A stretch of DNA of 15,376 nucleotides, from NCBI GenBank assembly GCA_002728915.1, contig PBWE01000044.1:2368-17743 (forward strand), read 5' to 3'. The position numbers and the translations under genes are program-made. The DNA is from Micrococcales bacterium. GTDB lineage: Bacteria; Actinomycetota; Actinomycetes; S36-B12. Under the pieces are notes generated by a model. The model was given only the letters and a program-made list of their open reading frames with translations, ran no database searches and was not told where the DNA came from. This document shows positions 7,648-14,649 of this stretch, piece by piece; position 1 is the first letter of the stretch, and every line of letters begins with the position of its first letter.

Positions 7648-10600
7648 GCGGCGACAACGTGAGCGACACGAACGTGAATAGCGCCTCGGCGAATCACGCC
7701 GTGCCCTCGGAGATGGACCGAGGCGGGCTCGATGCGGTCCTCGGTTTCCACCTGAGCGATAGTCAATGGGAAGCCGTCAGCGCGCCGCTCGCTCCAGGAG
7801 TGATCGTCGCGGGGGCTGGCACCGGAAAGACAACGTCCATGTCGGCGCGCGTTGCTTATCTGAGTGCGATCGGCGCGGTTGATCCCGATCGCGTCCTAGG
7901 TCTGACCTTCACGAACAAGGCTGCGTCCGCACTCGTTGCGGCCATCCGGTCACACGTCGCCTCCGTCGGCTTTGCCGAGGCGGAGCCTTCGGTCTTCACC
8001 TACAACGCGTTCGCCTCGCGGGTGGTGACGGATTACGGATTGCGCATCGGACACGAGCCGAAAGCCACGTTGTTGACCGACGGTCTTCGCTACCAGCACG
8101 CCTACCGGATGGTGTGTTCACTTCATGACGACGAGGTGGGTGAGGGTCTGGCTCGTATGGGTCGCCGCCCGATGGATGTCACCGATCTCATGCTCCGCCT
8201 CGATAGTGAGTTGAGTGAACTCGCCATCGAGCCCCACCGCGTCGTCGAACACGATCGCGCGCTTATCGCGCAGCTCGATGTGCTCGGTTCTGGGCGCGGA
8301 AAAGCTCGGGAGATCGCCGAGAAGGCGCACGACCGAATGATGCTGGCCGTGCTCATCGAGCGGTGGCGCGACTACAAGACCACCCACGATCTGTGGGAGT
8401 ACATCGATCAGGTCCGGCTCGCTCAACGCATCGTCGACCGATTTCCCGACACCATCACAGACATCCGTTCTCGCTTGGACATCGTGCTGTTGGACGAGTA
8501 CCAAGACACATCCATCGCGCAACGACAGTTGCTACAGACGTTGTTCGGGGCCGGATTTCCGGTCACCGCGGTCGGAGATCCGTGTCAGGCCATCTACTCC
8601 TGGCGTGGAGCCAGCGTGGACAACATCGAGTCCTTCCCACAGCACTTCCCGCGCACCGACCAGCGCCCCGCTTCGCGGTACTCGCTCGCCGAGAACCGAC
8701 GCTCGGGACCCGCTGTCCTGCATGTGGCCAACGAGATCGCCACCGAGCTTCGCGCCGAACACGCGGGAGCCGATCCGCTCATCCCGCCGGGTGAGGCGTC
8801 GCCGGCGCGGGTGGACGTCGGATTGTTCGACACCGTCGAGACCGAGGTGGAGTTCCTCGCGACGCGTGTGGGTGAGGTGCACGGCGCGGTGGAGAAGCGA
8901 CGGACGTCGGCCGGCGACTCCGACGAGTCGATCGCGGTCTTGTGCACCACGGGGAAGAACATCCGGCGCGTGGATCGGGCGCTGCGAGCGCGGGGTATTC
9001 CTACCCGGGTGACCGGAGCGGCCGCCCTGCTGGCGGATCCTGCGGTCGCTGACACACGGGCGCTGCTCGAAGTGGTGCACGAGCCGACGGCGAACACATC
9101 GCTGGTGCGCCTGTTAGCGGGGGCCCGCTGGCGGGTGGGCGCTCGGGACCTCGCGGTGTTGGGTGAGCGCGCGTACGCGCTCGCCGGTGGGCATGGTCGA
9201 CGCGACACCGACTCCATCGATGACGATCTCAACGATGCCGTTGCCGGGAGCGACGCGGTGGATGTGACCGCGCTCGCCGATGCGCTCAGCGATCCCGGGC
9301 CGACCGAGCATTACTCGCCGCGCGCCATCGAAGCGTTCGTGGAGGTGTCGGATCTGGTGACGCGGATGCGTGCGCACACCAGCGAGCCGATCAGCGATTT
9401 CATCGCCCGCGCTGTTCGTGAACTCGGAGTCGACGTTGAGGCCGCGCTTGCCGACCCGAGTGGAACATCGACCTCGGCGCTTGACGACTTCCACGCTCTG
9501 GCGGCGTCCGTGACGGAAATCGACGGCCGCGTGAGCCTGGGAGGGTTTCTCACCTGGCTGCGTGACGCTGAACGGTTCAACGTCACCATTCCCCACACCC
9601 GACCGCGGGTCCCGGGGGCGGTCGAGTTGATGACCGTATTCGCCGCCAAGGGGCTGGAGTTCACCCACGTGTTCGTCCCGTTCGTCTCGGAGAAGGCTTT
9701 CCCCGGGGGTAGGTCCCGCGGCCGCTGGCTCACTAGCCCGGGGGTAGTTCCGTGGCCGTTGCGACACGACGTTCCCCCGCACCTCGCCGTCTTCCCCGAC
9801 GCTGATGGGGAATCAATCAGCAAGCAAAGCGATAAGTACGCCGATGATCTTCGTGCTCTGGAGGAGCGCAATAACGAGCGCCTCGCGTACGTCGCACTCA
9901 CGCGTGCCGAGGAGTCACTGACCGTCACCGGGCATTGGTGGGGCGCCGGGCACAGTACACCCCGCGGGCCGCATCGCTTCCTGCAGCAGATCCGAACCGC
10001 GGTCGAATCCGCCGATCCGGACCTGTGCCGGGTAGTGATGTGGGCGCCGGCGCCACCCGACGGCGCCGACAACCCGATCACCGGTAGTGGGGGCGTGCCC
10101 TGGCCGCAGCCGGTCGTCCCCTCGCTGCGCGCGGAGCTGGCGCAGGCTGCGGCGGCGGTGCAGGCCGCGAACACCACCGAACCGATCGCCATGGCCGAAT
10201 CGCTGTCCCTGAATGAATCCAGTGGCGGTGGCGAAACCACGGAGGAGCAGCGGGTGCGCGTGTGGCATGAGACCTACGAAGCGTTGATGGAGGATCACCG
10301 GCTCGACCAGGTCGACGAACACGTCGTTCGGCTCGGTGAGCACGTTGGCGCGACGACGTTCCTGCGCGCAATGCACGATCCGGATGCCGTCGCCCTTGAT
10401 CTGCTGCGGCCGATGCCTCATCAACCATCTCGGGCTGCCGCGCGGGGCGTCGCATGGCACGCGTGGGTCGAAACCATGTTCGGCCAGCAGTCGCTGATGG
10501 CCGTCGATGATCTCCCCGGGGCCGCCGACGAAGACATCGTTTCGGACGAGCAGTTGGAGAAGTTGAAGAAGGCCTTCGCGAACACGCGGTACGCAGGGCG

Positions 10601-10892
10601 CGAGCCGGTAGGCGTCGAGCGTGGCTTCTCGGTGGTCCTCGGCGGCCGGGTTATCAACGGCCGTATCGACGCCGTCTTCGCCGAGGGAGACCGGTTTGAG
10701 GTAGTGGATTGGAAAACGGGAGGAACCGCATCAATCGACCCCCGCCAGTTGGCCATCTACCGACTCGCGTGGGCCCAGATCGCAGGCGTCTCGTGGCGAG
10801 ACGTCGATGCAGCGTTCGTGATGGTGGCGACAGGGGATGAGATTCGCCCGGACACCGACGCGGAGGTCGAGTCCCTCCTCGCGCTCGACTAA
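7644..10892 (+). CDS. adnB: AdnB: UvrD-like helicase with RecB-like nuclease domain, second subunit of AdnAB
   Basis: This 1082-residue protein is the partner motor-nuclease. An N-terminal Q-motif-like stretch (LSDSQWEAV) precedes Walker A GAGTGKTT (57-64). Walker B is LLDEYQDT with D284/E285. GDPCQAIYSWRG begins at G311, a motif-V-like MTVFAAKGLEF lies around 663-673, and VALTRAEE includes R754. The C-terminal nuclease shows H939 (GVAWHAW), D1009 (GRIDAVF) and D1022/K1024 (VVDWKTG), followed by RQLAIYRL. The nuclease Asp lies about 70 residues from the end, agreeing with mycobacterial AdnB (about 1095 residues), and no Fe-S cysteine set is present. In mycobacteria the AdnB motor is, as I recall, the main driver of translocation. 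The ATG overlaps the adnA stop as ATGA, so translational coupling is expected and no strong ribosome binding site is needed. The motif V position usually held by His is Phe (F666). It converges with the acyltransferase gene. Confidence 0.93.
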   Translation: MSGDNVSDTNVNSASANHAVPSEMDRGGLDAVLGFHLSDSQWEAVSAPLAPGVIVAGAGTGKTTSMSARVAYLSAIGAVDPDRVLGLTFTNKAASALVAAIRSHVASVGFAEAEPSVFTYNAFASRVVTDYGLRIGHEPKATLLTDGLRYQHAYRMVCSLHDDEVGEGLARMGRRPMDVTDLMLRLDSELSELAIEPHRVVEHDRALIAQLDVLGSGRGKAREIAEKAHDRMMLAVLIERWRDYKTTHDLWEYIDQVRLAQRIVDRFPDTITDIRSRLDIVLLDEYQDTSIAQRQLLQTLFGAGFPVTAVGDPCQAIYSWRGASVDNIESFPQHFPRTDQRPASRYSLAENRRSGPAVLHVANEIATELRAEHAGADPLIPPGEASPARVDVGLFDTVETEVEFLATRVGEVHGAVEKRRTSAGDSDESIAVLCTTGKNIRRVDRALRARGIPTRVTGAAALLADPAVADTRALLEVVHEPTANTSLVRLLAGARWRVGARDLAVLGERAYALAGGHGRRDTDSIDDDLNDAVAGSDAVDVTALADALSDPGPTEHYSPRAIEAFVEVSDLVTRMRAHTSEPISDFIARAVRELGVDVEAALADPSGTSTSALDDFHALAASVTEIDGRVSLGGFLTWLRDAERFNVTIPHTRPRVPGAVELMTVFAAKGLEFTHVFVPFVSEKAFPGGRSRGRWLTSPGVVPWPLRHDVPPHLAVFPDADGESISKQSDKYADDLRALEERNNERLAYVALTRAEESLTVTGHWWGAGHSTPRGPHRFLQQIRTAVESADPDLCRVVMWAPAPPDGADNPITGSGGVPWPQPVVPSLRAELAQAAAAVQAANTTEPIAMAESLSLNESSGGGETTEEQRVRVWHETYEALMEDHRLDQVDEHVVRLGEHVGATTFLRAMHDPDAVALDLLRPMPHQPSRAAARGVAWHAWVETMFGQQSLMAVDDLPGAADEDIVSDEQLEKLKKAFANTRYAGREPVGVERGFSVVLGGRVINGRIDAVFAEGDRFEVVDWKTGGTASIDPRQLAIYRLAWAQIAGVSWRDVDAAFVMVATGDEIRPDTDAEVESLLALD

Positions 10893-10903
10893 CGCTCGAC
10901 TAG
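10882..10903. repeat. 11-bp tandem duplication across the adnB / acyltransferase junction
   Basis: cgctcgactaa (10882-10892) is followed directly by cgctcgactag (10893-10903), and a third partial copy, cgctcg, starts at 10904. The first unit holds the adnB stop codon TAA. The second holds the complement of the acyltransferase stop codon TAG. This looks like a slippage duplication at a convergent junction; it leaves seven bases between the two genes and no room for a terminator. Confidence 0.85.
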
Positions 10904-12168
10904 CGCTCGTCAGTCTCCGGGATCGCCACCGGATCGATTGGCGCACCACGCGTGGGCTGTCCCTGCGTTGCACCCTCGATGATTTCCTCGCCCGCCTCCT
11001 CGGTGGGAGTGCGACGCGTACCCACGAGACCTCGCATCCACTCACGGGCCGGCTCTTCGACCACCTTCCACATCAGCCATGCGATGACGAGGGCACCAAC
11101 GATCAGCACCACGACCCCGGCGGCATACAACGCGCCCGACTCGATCCCGGCAGCGTTCATCCCCGCCCGCCATAACCCCATCCACACCAGGTGGGTCATG
11201 TAGAGGGAGTAGGAGACGAAGCCACCGAGCACCAGGGTGCGGGTCGATAGAGCCCGCGCCACACCGGAGCGAGCAAGAGCCAAGGCCCCGATCCACGCCA
11301 CCAGCAGCGGCACGAGGGCGAGATGGAAATACGGCGGCAGGGGTTCTGCGTCCGGGTTGACGGCGTTCGCCGGCGGTTGGGCCGCCGGAAGCCACGCGAG
11401 GAACACCGCCCCCGCGACGACCAGCGCGGGGAGTATGGCGGACAACCACGCGGCGGGGGTGTGCATGCGTTCGCGCTCCGACAGCCGCTGGACGATGAGA
11501 TACGTAATGGCTCCGGCGGTGAATTCCGTGGCGATGCGGTAGGTCGAACCCCAGTTGTTCGTGTAGTAGGGATCGGACGTCCCCAACCCGTAACCCACGA
11601 GCGGTGCGAGGACTGCGAACCACGCGATCACCAAGACGAACGTGGGAACTTTCTTGTGCATCCTCCACAAGATCAGCACCAGCACGGGGAACACGAGATA
11701 GGCAAGCCACTCCATGGACAACGACCATGCGACGAAATTCCACCCGCGTTCGGGGTTGGGTCCCCACTCTTGAATCAACAGAAGGTTCTTGATGAAGTCG
11801 ATCGGGTTCCACCAGTCACGATCGATGTCCTCACCCAGAATGCGGGCCTGCGCGAAAACCGCGAGGCCGGCGACGACGAGCATCACCAGGTGCACGGGGT
11901 AGATCCGGGCCAGGCGCAGCCACCAAAAGCGCAGCGTGGCGCTCCCGCGAATCGATGAACCCATGCGCGTGAGATACGTGTGGGTCAGGATGAAGCCGGA
12001 CAGCGCGAAGAACAGGTCCACGCCGAGGCGACCAACCCGCATGACGTCGCCCATGACCGGTATCGACAACAGGCCGAGAATGTTGAACGGCCCCTGCAAG
12101 TGGTAGGCGAACACCCAGAACGCGGCCACGAAGCGGATTCCCGTCAACTGGCGGATGAACACGCTCAC
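10900..12168 (-). CDS. Acyltransferase family 3 (OafA/YrhL-like) integral membrane protein
   Basis: The 422-residue protein has the acyltransferase-3 layout of about ten membrane helices. Family signatures visible: the N-terminal RQLTGIRFVAAFWVFAYH with the conserved His at residue 23, GVDLFFALSGFIL (49-61), RLARIYPVH (85-93), and the W-S-L-S-x-E-W motif (148-154). Members transfer acyl groups to sugars, peptidoglycan, lipids or secondary metabolites at the membrane. No C-terminal SGNH domain is present; the last 40 or so residues are a hydrophilic Glu/Thr-rich tail. The start is GTG at 12168, preceded by TAGGGT and six bases, which suggests a leaderless mRNA. It sits in reverse orientation between adnB and nudC, a place occupied in M. 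tuberculosis by Rv3200c, so it probably entered or replaced a gene at this locus. The substrate cannot be told from sequence. Confidence 0.9.
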   Translation of the reverse strand: MSVFIRQLTGIRFVAAFWVFAYHLQGPFNILGLLSIPVMGDVMRVGRLGVDLFFALSGFILTHTYLTRMGSSIRGSATLRFWWLRLARIYPVHLVMLVVAGLAVFAQARILGEDIDRDWWNPIDFIKNLLLIQEWGPNPERGWNFVAWSLSMEWLAYLVFPVLVLILWRMHKKVPTFVLVIAWFAVLAPLVGYGLGTSDPYYTNNWGSTYRIATEFTAGAITYLIVQRLSERERMHTPAAWLSAILPALVVAGAVFLAWLPAAQPPANAVNPDAEPLPPYFHLALVPLLVAWIGALALARSGVARALSTRTLVLGGFVSYSLYMTHLVWMGLWRAGMNAAGIESGALYAAGVVVLIVGALVIAWLMWKVVEEPAREWMRGLVGTRRTPTEEAGEEIIEGATQGQPTRGAPIDPVAIPETDER

Positions 12169-12180
12169 GCCGACACCCTA
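12169..12180 (-). promoter_or_regulatory. Putative leaderless promoter -10 of the acyltransferase gene
   Basis: On the minus strand TAGGGT (12180-12175) fits the actinobacterial TANNNT -10 consensus and lies exactly six bases before the GTG start at 12168. There is no Shine-Dalgarno sequence in the six-base gap. No convincing -35 box is visible. The hexamer shares its TA with the oppositely directed element for nudC. Confidence 0.5.
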
Positions 12181-12184
12181 GGCT
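12179..12184 (+). promoter_or_regulatory. Putative -10 element of the nudC promoter, overlapping the divergent -10
   Basis: TAGGCT (12179-12184) fits TANNNT and would start transcription around 12191, giving a leader of about 20 bases that contains a ribosome binding site. Its first two bases are shared with the minus-strand TAGGGT, forming a CCTAGG centre. This arrangement resembles the bidirectional promoters described for bacteria in which -10 elements overlap on opposite strands. Confidence 0.4.
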
Positions 12185-12200
12185 CGCCTCCATCGTTAGT

Positions 12201-12206
12201 GGGGAG
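12201..12206 (+). promoter_or_regulatory. Ribosome binding site of nudC
   Basis: GGGGAG lies five bases before the GTG at 12212 and 11 bases before the in-frame ATG at 12218. The spacing favours GTG 12212 as the start, although the ATG cannot be excluded. Confidence 0.6.
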
Positions 12207-12211
12207 ATCTC

Positions 12212-13162
12212 GTGCGAATGTCGGATCCGCAGTGGTGGCTGCTGGACGGTCTCGTGCTCGCCCGCTCCGCGATCGACCGGGCTGCTGAGCGACGCGCAGA
12301 CCAGGCATGGGTAGAAGGCGCCCGCGTTGACCCATCGAGTCGATTCGTCCGCGTGCACCAGGGCACCGCGGCCATCGACGGGGATCGACTCGCCCTCGAT
12401 GTTTCGGTTCCCGAGCATGTCCCGACGTCGCTGCTGGGGATCGACGACGACGGAGTCGCCTATTTCTGCGCGCACTACGACGAGGCTCCCGCGCTAGCCG
12501 ACTCTCACCAGTGGGCGGACCTTCGCATGTCGGGCTCCCGCCTCGATGCCATGGATGCCGGATTGATGGTGGCGTCGGTGGCGCTGGATAACTGGTCGCG
12601 TAACCATCGGCACTGTCCCCAGTGCGGAGGGGGTTTGTCGTGGCGCGATGCAGGCTGGTCGCGGCATTGCTCCGTCGATGATTCGTCGCACTTTCCGCGC
12701 ACCGACCCTGCCGTGATTGTCCTCGTTCGCGACGACGATGATCGCGCTCTCCTCGGCCGCCAGGTCCGCTGGGAGCCGACGTGGTTCTCCACGCTCGCGG
12801 GATTTGTCGAGGCGGGAGAGTCCGCCGAAGCGGCGGTCCGACGCGAGGTGGAGGAGGAGTCGGGTGTGCGCATCGGTACCCGGCCGGAGGATCTGCAGTA
12901 CCTCGGCAGCCAGCCCTGGCCTTTCCCCGCCTCGCTGATGCTCGGCTATCACGCGTTCGCTGCTGATCCATCAATCGATGTCGATGGGGAGGAGATCGCC
13001 GAGGCTCGGTGGCTATCGCGAGCCGAGTTGGCACACGCCTGCGCCACCGGCGAGGTATCGCTTCCTCCGGCGGTCAGCATCGCCCGCAAACTCATCGAGC
13101 GCTGGTACGGCGAGCCGTTACCGGGTGATTGGAGCCGTCCGTTGACAAAGCCGAGCAGTTAG
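12212..13162 (+). CDS. nudC: NADH pyrophosphatase / NAD-decapping Nudix hydrolase
   Basis: The 316-residue protein is a NudC-type Nudix hydrolase, which cleaves NADH (and NAD-capped RNA 5' ends in E. coli) to NMN(H) and AMP or 5'-monophosphate RNA. The Nudix box runs from G197 to V219 (GFVEAGE then REVEEESGV), with the metal-binding Glu residues E212, E215 and E216. SQPWPFPAS (233-241) is the array that marks NADH-preferring members. The N-terminal domain (1-125) is the usual variable NudC-like half. A zinc ribbon follows with C135, C138 and C153, but the fourth Cys is absent; D156 or H160 lies nearest its place. PRTDPAVIVLV (162-172) begins the Nudix domain. GTG at 12212 was chosen for its GGGGAG five bases upstream. 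The gene follows the AdnAB locus as in mycobacteria, but behind an inserted reverse gene. Cytosolic. Confidence 0.93.
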   Translation: MRMSDPQWWLLDGLVLARSAIDRAAERRADQAWVEGARVDPSSRFVRVHQGTAAIDGDRLALDVSVPEHVPTSLLGIDDDGVAYFCAHYDEAPALADSHQWADLRMSGSRLDAMDAGLMVASVALDNWSRNHRHCPQCGGGLSWRDAGWSRHCSVDDSSHFPRTDPAVIVLVRDDDDRALLGRQVRWEPTWFSTLAGFVEAGESAEAAVRREVEEESGVRIGTRPEDLQYLGSQPWPFPASLMLGYHAFAADPSIDVDGEEIAEARWLSRAELAHACATGEVSLPPAVSIARKLIERWYGEPLPGDWSRPLTKPSS

Positions 13163-13185
13163 AGCGGCCAATGTTTTTTGCCGGT

Positions 13186-13217
13186 CGCCTCTACGACACG
13201 ACGCCTCTACGACACGA
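13186..13217. repeat. Perfect 16-bp tandem duplication between nudC and mrx1
   Basis: cgcctctacgacacga occurs twice in immediate succession (13186-13201 and 13202-13217) in the 105-base gap between two convergent genes. The rest of the gap has a short T6 run near 13174 with only an imperfect flanking stem, so no terminator is called. The duplication is most simply a slippage or unequal-exchange product. Confidence 0.9.
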
Positions 13218-13267
13218 CGGCGTGCCCGGCGCGGAGCAGGCCCGAAGGGCGACACCCTGGCCACGAG

Positions 13268-13531
13268 TCACGAGAGCCTGGACGTCACATCCGCCAGCGA
13301 CGGGTTCGTTGCGGTTGATCCGTCGGGGAAGACGACGGTCGGCACCGTTTGGTTGCCGTCGTTCTTGCTTTCGACGAAGAGCGCGGCTTCTGGTGTCTGC
13401 TCGATGTCCACTTCTGTGAAGGGAATTTCGTCGTCGGTGAGTTGTCGCTTCAGTCTGACGCAGAACCCACACCAGGGTGTGGTGAACATCGTCACGGTCC
13501 CGCCCGCGGGAGTCCAGGGGGTGACGTCCAT
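13268..13531 (-). CDS. mrx1: Mycoredoxin (glutaredoxin-like, mycothiol-dependent)
   Basis: The 87-residue protein has a glutaredoxin fold signature: TVTMFTTPWCGFC with the redox pair C21/C24, VDIEQTPEA after the second strand, and TVPTVVFPDGS with the cis-proline P64. The WCGFC site, the VDIE segment, the NDGNQTVPTV stretch and the FPDGS-NPS end closely match M. tuberculosis mycoredoxin-1, which reduces mycothiol-mixed disulfides. The frame can start 10 residues earlier (13561), but the ATG at 13531 gives a normal family length and has TACCTT six bases ahead, suggesting a leaderless mRNA. In M. tuberculosis mrx1 lies next to nudC in the same direction; here it is inverted and convergent, and no uvrD2 follows. 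It is the last gene of a four-member minus-strand block that also contains its own truncated copy. Confidence 0.9.
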   Translation of the reverse strand: MDVTPWTPAGGTVTMFTTPWCGFCVRLKRQLTDDEIPFTEVDIEQTPEAALFVESKNDGNQTVPTVVFPDGSTATNPSLADVTSRLS

Positions 13532-13543
13532 GCGATCAAGGTA
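13532..13543 (-). promoter_or_regulatory. Putative leaderless promoter -10 of mrx1
   Basis: On the minus strand TACCTT (13543-13538) fits TANNNT and is followed by six bases and the ATG at 13531. No ribosome binding site is visible. A -35 box at the usual distance is not recognisable. Confidence 0.45.
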
Positions 13544-13580
13544 AAGGAATGGACATGGCATGCCCTACGACCCCGGCGGA

Positions 13581-13991
13581 CTAGACGAAGGTGGCTGCGA
13601 CGCACGCGAGTGCGGCGCCGCTGAAGCGGATGGCATCCGCTCGCCGTAGGCGACGCTTGAGCTGGGCAGTCGGGCCGTCCCTCGCCAATGTCTTGTGGAG
13701 AGGTGCTGCAACGAGTCCGGTTGTTAACAAGACCAACAAGGTCGCGCAGATTGCCACGACAAGGGCCGGCGACCAACCCATCGAGGAAAGGGACCAGGTG
13801 AGAGCCGAAATGACAGCGACGTACATGGGGACAACGACGAACGCGATTCGCTTGGAATGGGCGGTGTGGCGGCGTTGCCAGTCAGCCGGCGAGACCTCAA
13901 GAAGGGTCGGGTAGACAACGACAGTGACGACGGCCTGAAAGCCGAGATGCGCACCCAACGAAAGCAACAGGGCCTGCTGAGCCGAATTCAT
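13581..13991 (-). CDS. Small four-helix membrane protein of unknown function
   Basis: This 136-residue protein was not assigned to a family. Hydrophobic segments lie near residues 6-30, 48-68, 74-98 and 120-136, giving a predicted four-helix membrane protein. Between helices 1 and 2 is a polar stretch with His and Arg (WQRRHTAHSKR); a basic loop (QLKRRLRRADAIR, 110-122) precedes the last helix and is probably cytosolic. The ATG at 13991 has TAAACT six bases upstream; a GGAG is present but only one base from the ATG, too close to act as a normal ribosome binding site. It lies 10 bases after the truncated mycoredoxin and 49 bases before mrx1, all on the minus strand. Sampled lines here are near 55% G+C, lower than the helicase genes. 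Confidence 0.75.
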   Translation of the reverse strand: MNSAQQALLLSLGAHLGFQAVVTVVVYPTLLEVSPADWQRRHTAHSKRIAFVVVPMYVAVISALTWSLSSMGWSPALVVAICATLLVLLTTGLVAAPLHKTLARDGPTAQLKRRLRRADAIRFSGAALACVAATFV

Positions 13992-14003
13992 GCTCCAAGT
14001 TTA
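13992..14003 (-). promoter_or_regulatory. Putative leaderless promoter -10 of the 136-residue membrane protein gene
   Basis: On the minus strand TAAACT (14003-13998) fits TANNNT and lies six bases before the ATG at 13991. The TAA stop codon of the mycoredoxin remnant forms the first half of this hexamer, so the remnant's end and this promoter are fused at one point. Confidence 0.45.
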
Positions 14004-14102
14004 GGTAGCCCCGTGCGGCTGGCTCGGCATGCAGAAAGCACAGCAGGGTGTGGTGAGTAACGTCACGGTCCCCGCGAGAGGAACCCACGGCGGATCAATC
14101 AT
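14001..14102 (-). pseudogene. Truncated mycoredoxin copy (N-terminal CxxC fragment, 33 codons)
   Basis: A 33-codon frame starts at an ATG at 14102 and ends in TAA at 14001. Its first 24 residues match the intact mycoredoxin without gaps at 14 positions, including the shared PW, GTVT, TTP and both redox cysteines (CGFC in mrx1, CAFC here); the Trp before the first Cys is replaced by Cys. Similarity stops one residue after the CxxC, and nine unrelated residues lead to the stop. The DNA is alike too: both contain agcagggtgtggtga or caccagggtgtggtga followed by gtcacggtccc on the plus strand. It lacks the rest of the fold, including the cis-Pro, so it is most likely the remnant of a duplicated mycoredoxin. 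It starts six bases after the DUF805 stop codon and could still be translated as a short Cys-rich peptide. Confidence 0.75.
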
Positions 14103-14107
14103 GTATC

Positions 14108-14482
14108 TCAGGCCGGAGGAGACCCGTACTGGTTGTCCGCTTCCGACCCTGCCTGCGCCCAGAGGACGTACAGGACGATCGCGCCCGCGCAGGGAATCAG
14201 CACGAGAAGCTGGAGCCAACCGCTCTTTCCTGTGTCGTGCAGGCGCCGGGCGCCCGCTGCGTAGAAGGGGATAAGTAGGACTATCCCGAAGATGCTGGAG
14301 GCAATGACGGCGAATGCGGTGCTGTCTAAGAAGCCATCGGGCGCGAAAGCGAGCAAGACTTGAACGACGAACAGGATGACCGAGCTGAAGAGGAAGAACC
14401 ACCAGAACTCCGAGCGCCGGGCTCGTCCTTGGAAGTTCGCGAAGTTTGAGAAACAGGTCGATATCGATTGCCCGAATGTCAT
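14108..14482 (-). CDS. DUF805 family membrane protein
   Basis: The 124-residue protein belongs to DUF805 (related to E. coli YhaH/YhaI). It shows FQGRARRSEFWWF (17-29), RRLHDTGKSGW (79-89) and the C-terminal ADNQYG (115-120), the three best-known signatures of the family. Three hydrophobic stretches lie near 28-46, 57-75 and 89-108. The family has no established biochemical role. The ATG at 14482 has GGAG seven bases upstream (plus-strand 14490-14493), a normal ribosome binding site, unlike most neighbours. It heads the minus-strand block that continues with the mycoredoxin remnant, the membrane protein and mrx1. A longer overlapping frame on the same strand (14001-14501) is a shadow except for its last 33 codons, which are the mycoredoxin remnant. 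Confidence 0.9.
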   Translation of the reverse strand: MTFGQSISTCFSNFANFQGRARRSEFWWFFLFSSVILFVVQVLLAFAPDGFLDSTAFAVIASSIFGIVLLIPFYAAGARRLHDTGKSGWLQLLVLIPCAGAIVLYVLWAQAGSEADNQYGSPPA

Positions 14483-14649
14483 GTGTGATCTCCGAACTCA
14501 TTCCTACGGGGGAGAGCCTGCCGTCTCCCAGATGTTGCCCATTGTGTCGAAAATGCAGGTGACTGTGGCGGGCTTAGCGATTTTCGTGGGGCGCTGTCGG
14601 GTGTCCATCACCGGTGGCGGGTGACGCGAACTGCCCTGACACTAGGGGT

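Noticed and set aside
12165..13034. 289-codon minus-strand frame within nudC
   Set aside because: Low-complexity Arg/Pro/Ser-rich translation typical of antisense shadows; the plus strand encodes a clear Nudix enzyme.
13165..13190. T6 run with imperfect flanking stem after nudC
   Set aside because: The stem has a mismatch and includes the T-run itself in loop and arm, so it does not have intrinsic-terminator form.
14607..14614. CACCGGTG palindrome in the gap before the CxxC gene
   Set aside because: An 8-bp palindrome is expected often in high-G+C DNA; there is no second copy or known operator match.
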